Of a DNA stretch of 11,632 nt, positions 6,406-11,632 are shown piece after piece. The notes beneath the pieces were generated by a model. That model made no database searches, had not been told where the DNA came from, and saw only the letters and a program-made list of their open reading frames with translations. The stretch is taken from contig CAJUAO010000037.1 in the NCBI GenBank assembly GCA_910584685.1, forward strand, positions 1-11,632, read 5' to 3'. The stretch is from an uncultured Lachnospiraceae bacterium. Its GTDB lineage: Bacteria; Bacillota; Clostridia; Lachnospirales; Lachnospiraceae. Numbering within the stretch: position 1 is the first letter of the stretch; each line of letters begins with the position of its first letter. Made by a program: the position numbers and the translations under genes.

Positions 6406-6413
6406 TGAGTATA
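6406..6413 (+). repeat. Target-site duplication (right copy)
   Basis: TGAGTATA, identical to 4930-4937. Confidence 0.85.
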
Positions 6414-6452
6414 CTGAAAATAAGTATTAATTTAATAGAAACAACAAATCAG

Positions 6453-6490
6453 GAGTCGATAAGAAAATCTTATCGGATTCTTTGTTTTGA
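6453..6490 (+). terminator. Rho-independent terminator, probably the displaced terminator of the 3089 gene
   Basis: GAGTCGATAAGA pairs with TCTTATCGGATTC (6468-6480 region) with one bulged G, followed by TTTGTTTT. Without the insertion sequence it would lie about 60 bases after the stop codon at 4918. Confidence 0.6.
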
Positions 6491-6503
6491 GAGAAGGTAA
6501 CTA

Positions 6504-6593
6504 ATGGATAAACAAGATTTAGAAATCATAGAAAAACTTTTCGAGCCAGCAAAGAAGCTTTTTTATTCTCTTGTGGAAACAGGCAGATCCTAG
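6504..6593 (+). other. 29-codon ORF, remnant of an unidentified gene truncated at the recombinase junction
   Basis: ATG 6504 follows GAGAAGG with good spacing. The product (begins MDKQDLEIIEKLFEPAKKLF) is amphipathic and helical, and ends at TAG 6591-6593 exactly where the recombinase homology starts in another frame. It looks like the N-terminus of some other gene joined to the recombinase by a deletion. Not recognised. Confidence 0.4.
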
Positions 6594-7135
6594 AGCTTCG
6601 GGAGTATGTTCCGGAGGAAAATATTGTTACAGATAAGATGTCTGGCAAAGATTTAGAACGACCGGGTTATCAGGCGTTAAAAGGATCTCTTGAATTGCGG
6701 AGCGGAGACACCCTTTATATTAAGAGTCTTGACCGATTATCAAGAACAAAAGCAGACATTAAATCGGAACTACAATGGTTTCAGAAACAGGAAATCCGTT
6801 TGATGGTGTTGGATCTTCCGACAACGATGATTGAAGTGCCGGAGGGACAGGAGTGGATCATTGATATGGTGACAAATATATTGGTGGAGGTTCTGGCATC
6901 CATTGCCGAACAGGAAAGACAGACTATTCGGAAACGACCGAGGGAAGGAATTGCAGTAGCCAAGCAGAGAGGAAAGAAGTTTGGACGTCCTAAAAAGAGG
7001 GTGGCAGATTGGGATAATGTATATTTCCAGTGGTGCCAGAAGAGGATTACGGCAACGAAGGCTGCATCGATTTTGAATATTTTCAGGACACAATTTTATA
7101 AAATGGTGAGGGAAGAGCAGAGAGCAGGTAAATAA
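6581..7135 (+). pseudogene. Small serine recombinase (resolvase/invertase family) lacking its catalytic N-terminus
   Basis: Homology begins in frame at about 6581 (RQILELREYVPEENIVTDK), upstream of the first ATG at 6638. The rest of the resolvase domain is recognisable: MSGKDLERPGYQAL, DTLYIKSLDRLSR, a long helix ending SIAEQERQTIRKR, then REGIAVAKQRGKKFGRPKK leading to a C-terminal helix-turn-helix (KRITATKAASILNIFRTQFYKMV). What is missing is the first ~15-20 residues, which in this family read Y-x-R-V-S and carry the nucleophilic serine, so it cannot catalyse recombination. The DNA-binding end is intact and could in principle still bind DNA if translated from 6638, although there is no good ribosome binding site there. 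Its GC content is higher than in the flanking genes, suggesting a different origin. Family members resolve transposon cointegrates or invert DNA segments. Confidence 0.75.
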
Positions 7136-7161
7136 GATGGTGAAAGTCACCGAATCTTATT
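7131..7161 (+). terminator. Long hairpin overlapping the recombinase stop codon
   Basis: AATAAGAT and GGTGA (7131-7143) pair with TCACC and ATCTTATT (7147-7161) around a 3-nt loop and a GA bulge: 13 base pairs. The T run after it is short (TTAT), so it is a weak or bidirectional terminator, or a structural remnant of the mobile element's end. Confidence 0.5.
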
Positions 7162-7233
7162 TATAGACGATATATAGTTGTTTTCGGTTTTATTTTTGAT
7201 AAAAAATGATGTGTATAGGAGTGGATTAGGCTC

Positions 7234-7287
7234 ATGAACAACGTGAGAAACGTAGCAGAGGAGATTGTGTTAAAAGAGCTGATATAA
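7234..7287 (+). other. 18-codon ORF, possible gene remnant
   Basis: ATG 7234 is preceded by AGGAG at a rather long distance (7218-7222). The peptide is a short amphipathic helix (NVAEEIVLKEL) faintly like the start of ComFB-type proteins; this is weak. Confidence 0.2.
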
Positions 7288-7288
7288 T
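7280..7288 (+). promoter_or_regulatory. Extended -10 promoter (TGATATAAT)
   Basis: TG one base ahead of a perfect TATAAT (7283-7288), a form that can work without a -35; none is evident. It would start transcription near 7295 and give a ~165-base leader ahead of the gene at 7461. Confidence 0.4.
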
Positions 7289-7325
7289 CAATTTGGAGTA
7301 AAAATGTTTTATAATTCCTCCCTAG

Positions 7326-7448
7326 GTGTATGTGCCTGGCTTTAAAACTATAAGGCGAACAGTTGGTGTAATCGGTAGCTATACATGGGCGATTGTAAAG
7401 CGGGGGTTATTCTCAGTCACCATACTAAAATATCAAACTTTGAAGTGA
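7326..7448 (+). pseudogene. 40-codon open stretch, possible decayed fragment of a flavodoxin-like protein
   Basis: Open from just after a stop at 7323-7325 to TGA 7446-7448, with a GVIGSYTW motif that resembles the G-x-F-G-S-Y-x-W turn of flavodoxin domains. No ribosome binding site precedes GTG 7326, and most of the domain is absent. It could equally be chance coding in a structured leader RNA. Confidence 0.2.
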
Positions 7449-7460
7449 GAGGTGGGATAA

Positions 7461-7895
7461 GTGAAAAAAATATATGTGTGGGAACCTTGGTTTTTCATAT
7501 TCTTTGGTGTATTTCATTTACATAGGATATGGGGATTGGTTGACAGAATATCTTATGCTGATTTTTGGATTGGAGTATTAGAGAACAAAGGTTTGTTTTA
7601 TTTTGCACTGATGGGTATTTTGACATTTCTTTGCATATGTGGAATAGTGATATTTTGTAAGAATATAAAAAACAATTATTGGTGGAGATGGATATACATT
7701 TTCGGTGGAGGATATTTATTGTTTGATTTATTTGTAGTAGCAATCAGCTTGAAAGTATGGAATGATTTATTATTGTTTATGTTTGATGTTAATTCTTCAT
7801 ACTGGAACATAGTGTGGGGATTCTTTATTTTATTAGGTGCATTTGCATTTTGTCTGGGTGTAAAATTGTTAAAACAAAGTAGAATGCGAATTTGA
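7461..7895 (+). CDS. Four-helix integral membrane protein, hypothetical
   Basis: A 144-residue protein starting at GTG 7461 with GAGAGGTGG about five bases upstream, which decides the start. Four hydrophobic segments lie at about residues 10-26, 45-66, 76-97 and 115-137. It is rich in tryptophan and aromatic residues (VWEPWFFIFFGVFHLHRIWG at the start, NNYWWRWIYIFGGGYLLFDL in the middle). The HLHRIWGLVDR loop has a His pair and Arg that could be functional. It resembles a class of small conserved Firmicute membrane proteins without known function. It opens a plus-strand gene run and is followed 37 bases later by an acetyltransferase with its own ribosome binding site. Confidence 0.65.
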   Translation: MKKIYVWEPWFFIFFGVFHLHRIWGLVDRISYADFWIGVLENKGLFYFALMGILTFLCICGIVIFCKNIKNNYWWRWIYIFGGGYLLFDLFVVAISLKVWNDLLLFMFDVNSSYWNIVWGFFILLGAFAFCLGVKLLKQSRMRI

Positions 7896-7932
7896 AATCT
7901 GTTTTTATGAGTTTGAATTAGGACGGAGGAAT

Positions 7933-8385
7933 ATGATTTTGATAGAGAAAGCAGAGAAAGAAGATTTGGAAGAAATACTTAAATTACAATATTTGGCTTA
8001 TCAAAGTGAGGCCAGACTTTTTGATAATATGGATATTCCACCTTTAAAGCAAACGATAGAAGAAATATATGAAGAATTTCAAAAAGGAGTTATTTTAAAA
8101 GTAGTAGATGACGGAGGGGTTATTATAGGTTCTGTTAGAGCATATCGAGATGGCAGGACTGTTTATATCGGAAAATTGATAGTGCATCCATCAAAACAGG
8201 GACAAGGGATAGGAACACAACTTTTGTTTGAAATGGAGAAACAATATCCGCACAAAAGATACGAGTTGTTTACCAGTACCAAGAGTGAAAGGAATATAGC
8301 ATTATATCAGAAGCTTGGCTATAAAATATTTGACGAGGAACAAGTTACAGAGGAATTGAGATTTGTGTATATGGAGAAAGGATAG
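7933..8385 (+). CDS. GNAT-family N-acetyltransferase
   Basis: A 150-residue protein with the GNAT fold in order: helical N-terminus (KEDLEEILKLQYLAY), strands around VIIGSVRAYRDGRTVYIGKLIVHP, then the acetyl-CoA pyrophosphate-binding motif A (Q89-G-Q-G92-I-G94, KQGQGIGTQLL), and the C-terminal ERNIALYQKLGYKIF segment that ends motif B. It transfers an acetyl group from acetyl-CoA to an amine; the substrate cannot be told from sequence. The start is decided by GGACGGAGG seven bases upstream of ATG 7933. Length is normal and all core motifs are present, so it should be active. It is one of several GNAT genes in the run. Confidence 0.88.
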   Translation: MILIEKAEKEDLEEILKLQYLAYQSEARLFDNMDIPPLKQTIEEIYEEFQKGVILKVVDDGGVIIGSVRAYRDGRTVYIGKLIVHPSKQGQGIGTQLLFEMEKQYPHKRYELFTSTKSERNIALYQKLGYKIFDEEQVTEELRFVYMEKG

Positions 8386-8437
8386 AATTGTCAATAAAAA
8401 GGGGACAAGAAGTAAGGTGTTGGACGGAGGCGGCAAT

Positions 8438-8587
8438 TTGAAAATCATAGCTTATGAAGATAGATACAGAGATGATTTGATTTTTATGATTTTAGAAGCG
8501 AAAAACGCTCTTGGAAGAGTGCCGGTTGGAACTCCCAGAGAGCAGTGGTTTGAATTCTATGCATTCTATCTGAAATACACATATTAG
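8438..8587 (+). pseudogene. Truncated GNAT N-acetyltransferase remnant
   Basis: The first ~29 residues (KIIAYEDRYRDDLIFMILEA, then KNALGRVP) look like the N-terminus of a GNAT acetyltransferase, but the sequence then jumps to an unrelated or C-terminal segment (GTPREQWFEFYAFYLKYTY) and stops. The strands and acetyl-CoA motif that should follow are absent, so an internal deletion of roughly 100 codons is likely. The start is TTG 8438, chosen because GGACGGAGG lies seven bases upstream, almost identical to the site ahead of the intact GNAT at 7933; the frame also runs back to an ATG at 8363 inside that gene, which is not credible. With translation signals intact, a 49-residue peptide may still be made. 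Confidence 0.55.
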
Positions 8588-8649
8588 GAGTACGAGAAAC
8601 AATATATGAAAAAGGAACTGAAAACGAAAAATCGGGAGGAATATAGACT

Positions 8650-9027
8650 ATGATGAAAAGGGAATTGGGGATTGCCAGATGCGGGCTTGCCTGCTGTCTT
8701 TGTTCCGAAAATACAACATGCAATGGCTGTGATTCCGGAAATTGTCCTGACAATGACTGGTGTGAAAACAGAAAATGTTCATTGGAAAAAGGCATTGCCC
8801 ATTGTTACGAATGTGAGGAAGATTGCAAAAGAGGCTTATTGAGCAAAATCAAGCCATATGGATTTACCCTGTTTATCAAAAGATATGGTGAGAATAAACT
8901 TCTTGATTGTCTTGCGGAGAATGAGAAAAGAGGGATTGTATATCATCGGGGAGGAATCAATGGGGATTATGATAATTTTGATGATGCGGAGAAACTGATA
9001 GAATTTATTAAGACGGGAAAGCGTTAA
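8650..9027 (+). CDS. DUF3795 cysteine-rich protein
   Basis: A 125-residue protein whose first half is packed with cysteines (C11, C15, C16, C18, C24, C27, C32, C38, C43, C52, C55, C59; IARCGLACCLCSEN, CNGCDSGNCP, HCYECEEDC). This is the arrangement of the DUF3795 family, widespread in Clostridia and methanogens. The cysteines probably bind zinc or an iron-sulfur cluster. The C-terminal half (KIKPYGFTLFIKRYGENKLL onward) is a helical tail typical of the clostridial members. No biochemical function is established. The start at 8650 (or the adjacent ATG 8653) is preceded by GGGAGGA nine bases upstream. Members often sit beside GNAT or methyltransferase genes; here a GNAT follows 25 bases downstream. 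Confidence 0.8.
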   Translation: MMKRELGIARCGLACCLCSENTTCNGCDSGNCPDNDWCENRKCSLEKGIAHCYECEEDCKRGLLSKIKPYGFTLFIKRYGENKLLDCLAENEKRGIVYHRGGINGDYDNFDDAEKLIEFIKTGKR

Positions 9028-9052
9028 ATCTCGTAATTAGTGGAGGTATTCA

Positions 9053-9472
9053 ATGGAAGTACAGGTAAATACATTAACACCGGAGTTGTTTTTAGAGCTA
9101 TACACCTCTGTTGGTTGGGAGCCGCCGTATATCGCACAGATTCAAAAGGCTTTAGAAAATACGGTTGCAACATTTACGGCTTATGATAATGGACAAGCGG
9201 TTGGGATGGTGAGATTGATTGGTGACGGCGGAATGTCCTTTTATATCAAAGATTTTGCGGTCGTACCAACGTGCCAATCAATGGGTGTGGGAACAATTTT
9301 GATGGATCGTTTGGAAGGATATATAAAAGAAACAATTGCCTCTGGTTGGGCGGTAAGTTTGGAACTGATTAGCACGAAAGAGGCAGTTTTGTTTTATCAG
9401 AAAAAGGGTTTTGAAGAAAGACCTTGTGAATGGGATGGTCCCGGAATGTTCAAAATGGTTTGTTCAGAATAG
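9053..9472 (+). CDS. GNAT-family N-acetyltransferase
   Basis: A 139-residue acetyltransferase of the short GNAT type. It has a helical N-terminus (TPELFLELYTSVGWEPPYIAQ), the central strands (VGMVRLIGDGGMSFYIKDFAVVP), a clear acetyl-CoA-binding motif A (Q75-S-M-G78-V-G80, CQSMGVGTILMDRL), and the closing VLFYQKKGFEERP. The YTSVGWEPPY opening is like small GNATs whose substrates are mostly unknown. The start ATG 9053 follows GTGGAGG at ideal spacing. The stop lies 20 bases before the next GNAT's start, so the two are probably translated from one mRNA. It appears intact. Confidence 0.88.
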   Translation: MEVQVNTLTPELFLELYTSVGWEPPYIAQIQKALENTVATFTAYDNGQAVGMVRLIGDGGMSFYIKDFAVVPTCQSMGVGTILMDRLEGYIKETIASGWAVSLELISTKEAVLFYQKKGFEERPCEWDGPGMFKMVCSE

Positions 9473-9492
9473 AATTAAGGGGGAAAATCGTA

Positions 9493-9912
9493 GTGACAAT
9501 ACAAAAATGCATGATAGACGACTGCGAATATCTGGCAGATCTCAATAAAGAGCTAATCCATGCGGAGGGCAGCGATAATCCAATGACAATAAAGGAAGTG
9601 GAGCAGCGGATGAAAGATTTTCTTCAGACATTTTATGAGGCATATTTCTTTATTGAGCGAGATAGGGTGGTTGGATATGCGTTGATAAAGATGGACTGTG
9701 AACCATTATATTTGAGGCAATTTTTGATTATTCAGGAATACAGACGGAGGCATTATGGCGAACAGGCATTTCAGATGTTATTATCCTGCTTAAAAACGGA
9801 TTCTGTTGATATTGAAGTATTGAGTAATAATGATCAGGGAGTAAAGTTTTGGGAAAAGATGGGGTTTGTGGAAAGGCATAAATATATGCGATATAAAAAT
9901 AAGGAGAAATAA
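9493..9912 (+). CDS. GNAT-family N-acetyltransferase with a degenerate acetyl-CoA motif
   Basis: A 139-residue protein with GNAT organisation: N-terminal helices (DDCEYLADLNKELIHAEG), strands YEAYFFIERDRVVGYALIKM and LYLRQFLIIQ, motif A, and a final FWEKMGFVERHKYMRY. The N-terminus, with ELIHAEGSDNPMT, is like aminoglycoside-acetyltransferase-style and other small-molecule GNATs, but no substrate can be assigned. The motif A loop reads RRRHYGEQA, where the usual first glycine of R-x-x-G-x-G/A is His; activity may be altered. The start is GTG 9493, chosen because AAGGGGG lies about ten bases upstream; the frame also runs back into the preceding gene. Its stop is one base before the next gene's start codon, and that gene's ribosome binding site (AAGGAG, 9901-9906) lies within it, so translation is coupled. 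Confidence 0.82.
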   Translation: MTIQKCMIDDCEYLADLNKELIHAEGSDNPMTIKEVEQRMKDFLQTFYEAYFFIERDRVVGYALIKMDCEPLYLRQFLIIQEYRRRHYGEQAFQMLLSCLKTDSVDIEVLSNNDQGVKFWEKMGFVERHKYMRYKNKEK

Positions 9913-9913
9913 G

Positions 9914-11071
9914 ATGCAAGAATTTGATTTGGAATTTTATCGGGCAAACGCAAATGCTAAATTACTTAGTTTTTTTGAATATCTTTATATCAAGTTGGGA
10001 TTAAAAGAGGATGAAAAGTTTCTTAAGGAGTATTTTGAAATTGTCAATGAGAATGACTTGATAGAAAGTTTGAATTATTATATTGTGAAGAATCATGTTA
10101 CAGCACAGATAACAGCAGACAACTATATTTCATTTATAACCACATTTTACGAAGAATTATATGAAAAATATGGTGTTACTAATGAAATTTTTCTCAATTT
10201 GGAAATGAAGAAAAGACTTTTAAAAAGAACAAAGGGTATTACAACTTCCCTTCGCAAGACTGAGAGTAAGGATGTTGCTTCAGATGAGCAATATGAAACT
10301 TTAAGAATCGGTTTAAAAGATACAATGTCGCATTTTGAATATGAGGATATTCGTCAAGAGTTAACTGATTATAATAATAAATCAATTAAAAATACAGAAC
10401 AGTATTATAGTTTGCTGTCTGTGATAACGGTCAATATAGTGTTAGAATATGCAATAAAACAAATTAGCATTGCTAGACTGTTATTTTCGGCTCTTAATTT
10501 AGGGGAAAAATATATAAAAATTAATGGTTATAAACTTCCTTTAAATGATGATATGGTTAGACTTTTTAATTTGTATCTGCCAATACGTTCTTTTGTTTTG
10601 CAAACATTTTCAGAAAATAGTGAATGGTTATTTGTAACAGCAGAGGGTCAATCTTGTTTACGTCCTACCAAAGGGGGAAAGGGTCAAATTAATTATGATA
10701 CCTTTTTTAAAATTGTGGGTGATTATACAGAAGGGAAAAAATCATTAACTCCATTTGCTAATAAACGAATAATAGAAATGATAAGAGCAGGTGTGGATAT
10801 AAGCACTATTTCAGAATTAACCGAGAAACCTGCGAATACTATTGCTAAATTGGATGATGTATCACGAGAGCAGAGACAAAAGGAAGAAGCATTATTGAAA
10901 TTTTTAAAAGAGGACAAAAATAATTTTAAGATTAGGCGTAAAGGATATATAGACTGTCCATATTGTGGGAATTCTTATGAGGCAGTAAGTGAGAATTGGC
11001 TGTTAGTTCAATTTGTAAAAAATGGAAAGCTATATCTTGCATGTAAGGAGTGTCAAGGAAAGTATGAGTAG
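9914..11071 (+). CDS. Degenerate tyrosine-recombinase-like protein with a C-terminal zinc finger, function unknown
   Basis: A 385-residue protein with no confident named family. Residues 1-110 are helical and could be a SAM-like core-binding domain. Residues 120-315 follow the layout of a tyrosine recombinase catalytic domain: SDEQYETLRIGLKDTM, then LEYAIKQISIARLL where the family has a G-L-R-x-x-E-L motif, YIKINGYKLPLNDDMVRLFN like the strand pair and following helix, EWLFVTAEGQ, and SLTPFANKRIIEMIRAGVDI where a T-P-H-x-L-R-H motif is expected, followed by STISEL. None of the catalytic Arg, His or Tyr positions appears to be kept (Q183 for the first Arg, F281 and K284 for H-x-x-R). Residues 345-385 form a zinc finger (C348, C351, C377, C380). 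It starts at ATG 9914 with AAGGAG upstream, coupled to the GNAT before it, and overlaps the HNH gene after it by 8 bases. The fold call is by eye and should be treated as a hypothesis. Confidence 0.5.
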   Translation: MQEFDLEFYRANANAKLLSFFEYLYIKLGLKEDEKFLKEYFEIVNENDLIESLNYYIVKNHVTAQITADNYISFITTFYEELYEKYGVTNEIFLNLEMKKRLLKRTKGITTSLRKTESKDVASDEQYETLRIGLKDTMSHFEYEDIRQELTDYNNKSIKNTEQYYSLLSVITVNIVLEYAIKQISIARLLFSALNLGEKYIKINGYKLPLNDDMVRLFNLYLPIRSFVLQTFSENSEWLFVTAEGQSCLRPTKGGKGQINYDTFFKIVGDYTEGKKSLTPFANKRIIEMIRAGVDISTISELTEKPANTIAKLDDVSREQRQKEEALLKFLKEDKNNFKIRRKGYIDCPYCGNSYEAVSENWLLVQFVKNGKLYLACKECQGKYE

Positions 11072-11528
11072 AGAAGTTATAAATACTTATCAGTTAGAAG
11101 AAATATTGCCGAAGATTATTGATTATGAGGAAGAAAATTATTACAATAACATAGGTGTGGATTCTAATCTTGAGAAAGATTTGCTAGAGGATTTGCAAAT
11201 GTTAGATAATAAGTATAAAGAAATAACGAAAAGTGTAATAATAAGATATCAAAAAATTGTCGAGCATATAAAACAAACAAGAGGCAGAAAGTGCCAAATA
11301 TGTCAATATAGTTTTATTATGGATAATGGAAATGAGTATTGCGAAGCACATCATATACAATATTTATCCAAGAATGGCTCACAAAGTTCCGACAATGTTA
11401 TTTTATTGTGTCCAAATCATCATAGAATGTTTCATTATGCACATGATGCTGTTTTTGTGGATGACTTGGTTGATGGAAAGCGGAAAGTGTTAATTGAAAA
11501 TGTTGAACATTTGATAGATTTTAGTTAA
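11064..11528 (+). CDS. HNH endonuclease
   Basis: A 154-residue protein. The first ~70 residues are helical and acidic. The C-terminal half is an HNH nuclease of the zinc-stabilised kind: C77-x-x-C80 (CQIC), the catalytic histidine region EAHHI (H96, H97), N111 in DNVILLCPNHHRMFH, and C116, H119, H120, H124. All metal and catalytic positions are present, so it should cleave DNA or RNA, most probably DNA. The start is ATG 11064, which overlaps the stop of the preceding gene (ATGAGTAG) and has AGGAA just upstream; an in-frame ATG at 11022 inside the previous gene is less likely. The overlap means the two proteins are made together. Possible roles include restriction-type defence, a homing-type nuclease, or DNA processing for a mobile element; the sequence does not decide. 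Confidence 0.85.
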   Translation: MSREVINTYQLEEILPKIIDYEEENYYNNIGVDSNLEKDLLEDLQMLDNKYKEITKSVIIRYQKIVEHIKQTRGRKCQICQYSFIMDNGNEYCEAHHIQYLSKNGSQSSDNVILLCPNHHRMFHYAHDAVFVDDLVDGKRKVLIENVEHLIDFS

Positions 11529-11632
11529 TAAAAGAGAAGATTGTATTTTCAGAGGAAATTTGCTTAAGTGGGATTAGCTAGTGTACTGACACATTTATAT
11601 TCAGTTTAATAATTCTTTTATTTTTCACCGTT

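Larger units (their letters stand above)
7162..7460 (+). other. Gene-poor stretch with small remnants and a leader for the downstream run
   Basis: No full gene is present. It holds an 18-codon frame at 7234-7287 (MNNVRNVAEEIVLKELI), an extended -10 promoter at 7280-7288, and a 40-codon open stretch at 7326-7448. The part from about 7320 to 7430 is noticeably more GC-rich than its surroundings. Confidence 0.4.

Noticed and set aside
7340..7427. tRNA-like stretch (GTTGGTGTAATCGGTAGC resembles a D arm, and the region ends near CACCA)
   Set aside because: No acceptor stem pairs with the 3' part and the supposed T arm (GGGGG followed by TTATTCTC) has no complementary strand or T-loop consensus, so it does not fold as a tRNA.
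8606..8653. 15-codon ORF (MKKELKTKNREEYRL) overlapping the start of the DUF3795 gene
   Set aside because: It is short and without its own ribosome binding site; it mostly spans the binding site of the next gene and could arise by chance in AT-rich DNA.
7461..9912. Integron-like cassette array
   Set aside because: The spaces between genes (20-62 bases) share no attC-like repeat and are too short for one; only ribosome binding sites are similar.
1..11632. CRISPR array or rRNA genes
   Set aside because: No regularly spaced repeats and no rRNA-like conserved sequence were seen in the window.

Overview
The window looks like an accessory region from a low-GC Firmicute, most likely a gut Clostridia/Lachnospiraceae member. 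The reasons are AT-rich coding sequence, strong AGGAGG-type ribosome binding sites, frequent GTG/TTG starts, and gene types common in that group (Pre/Mob-like tail, zinc-ribbon/TPR membrane protein, DUF3795, GNATs, small serine recombinase). No taxonomic search was run; this is inferred from the genes and base composition.

Layout. (1) 1-392: 3' end of a probable mobilization/plasmid-recombination protein, then a terminator-like hairpin. (2) 470-1348: a good sigma-A-type promoter (TTGATA, 17 bp, TATAAT) and two small membrane-protein genes; the first has an unclear start and a possible frameshift. (3) About 1356-2996: an IS110-family element on the minus strand. Its 5' leader (about 2800-2977) folds into two bulged stem-loops and is probably the bridge RNA; the exact ends are not resolved. 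(4) 3089-4918: a 609-residue zinc-ribbon, coiled-coil, transmembrane, TPR protein. (5) 4938-6405: a complete DDE insertion sequence with 17-bp terminal inverted repeats and an 8-bp target duplication (TGAGTATA), lying between the 3089 gene and its probable terminator at 6453. (6) 6504-7161: a serine recombinase that has lost its catalytic N-terminus, joined to a small unrelated ORF, ending in a strong hairpin. (7) 7162-7460: a stretch with gene remnants and an extended -10 promoter. (8) 7461-11528: a tightly packed plus-strand run: membrane protein, GNAT, broken GNAT, DUF3795 Cys-rich protein, GNAT, GNAT, then an overlapping pair made of a degenerate tyrosine-recombinase-like zinc-finger protein and an HNH endonuclease. 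The last 104 bases show no gene.

How it fits together: the left two thirds is a scar zone of mobile elements (relaxase tail, IS110, DDE IS, dead resolvase) around a few cargo genes. The right third reads as one transcription unit of small accessory enzymes. The most unusual part is the terminal pair (9914-11528): an integrase-fold protein apparently lacking every catalytic residue, translationally coupled to an HNH nuclease. It could be a DNA-recognition plus DNA-cutting module, but its function is unknown.
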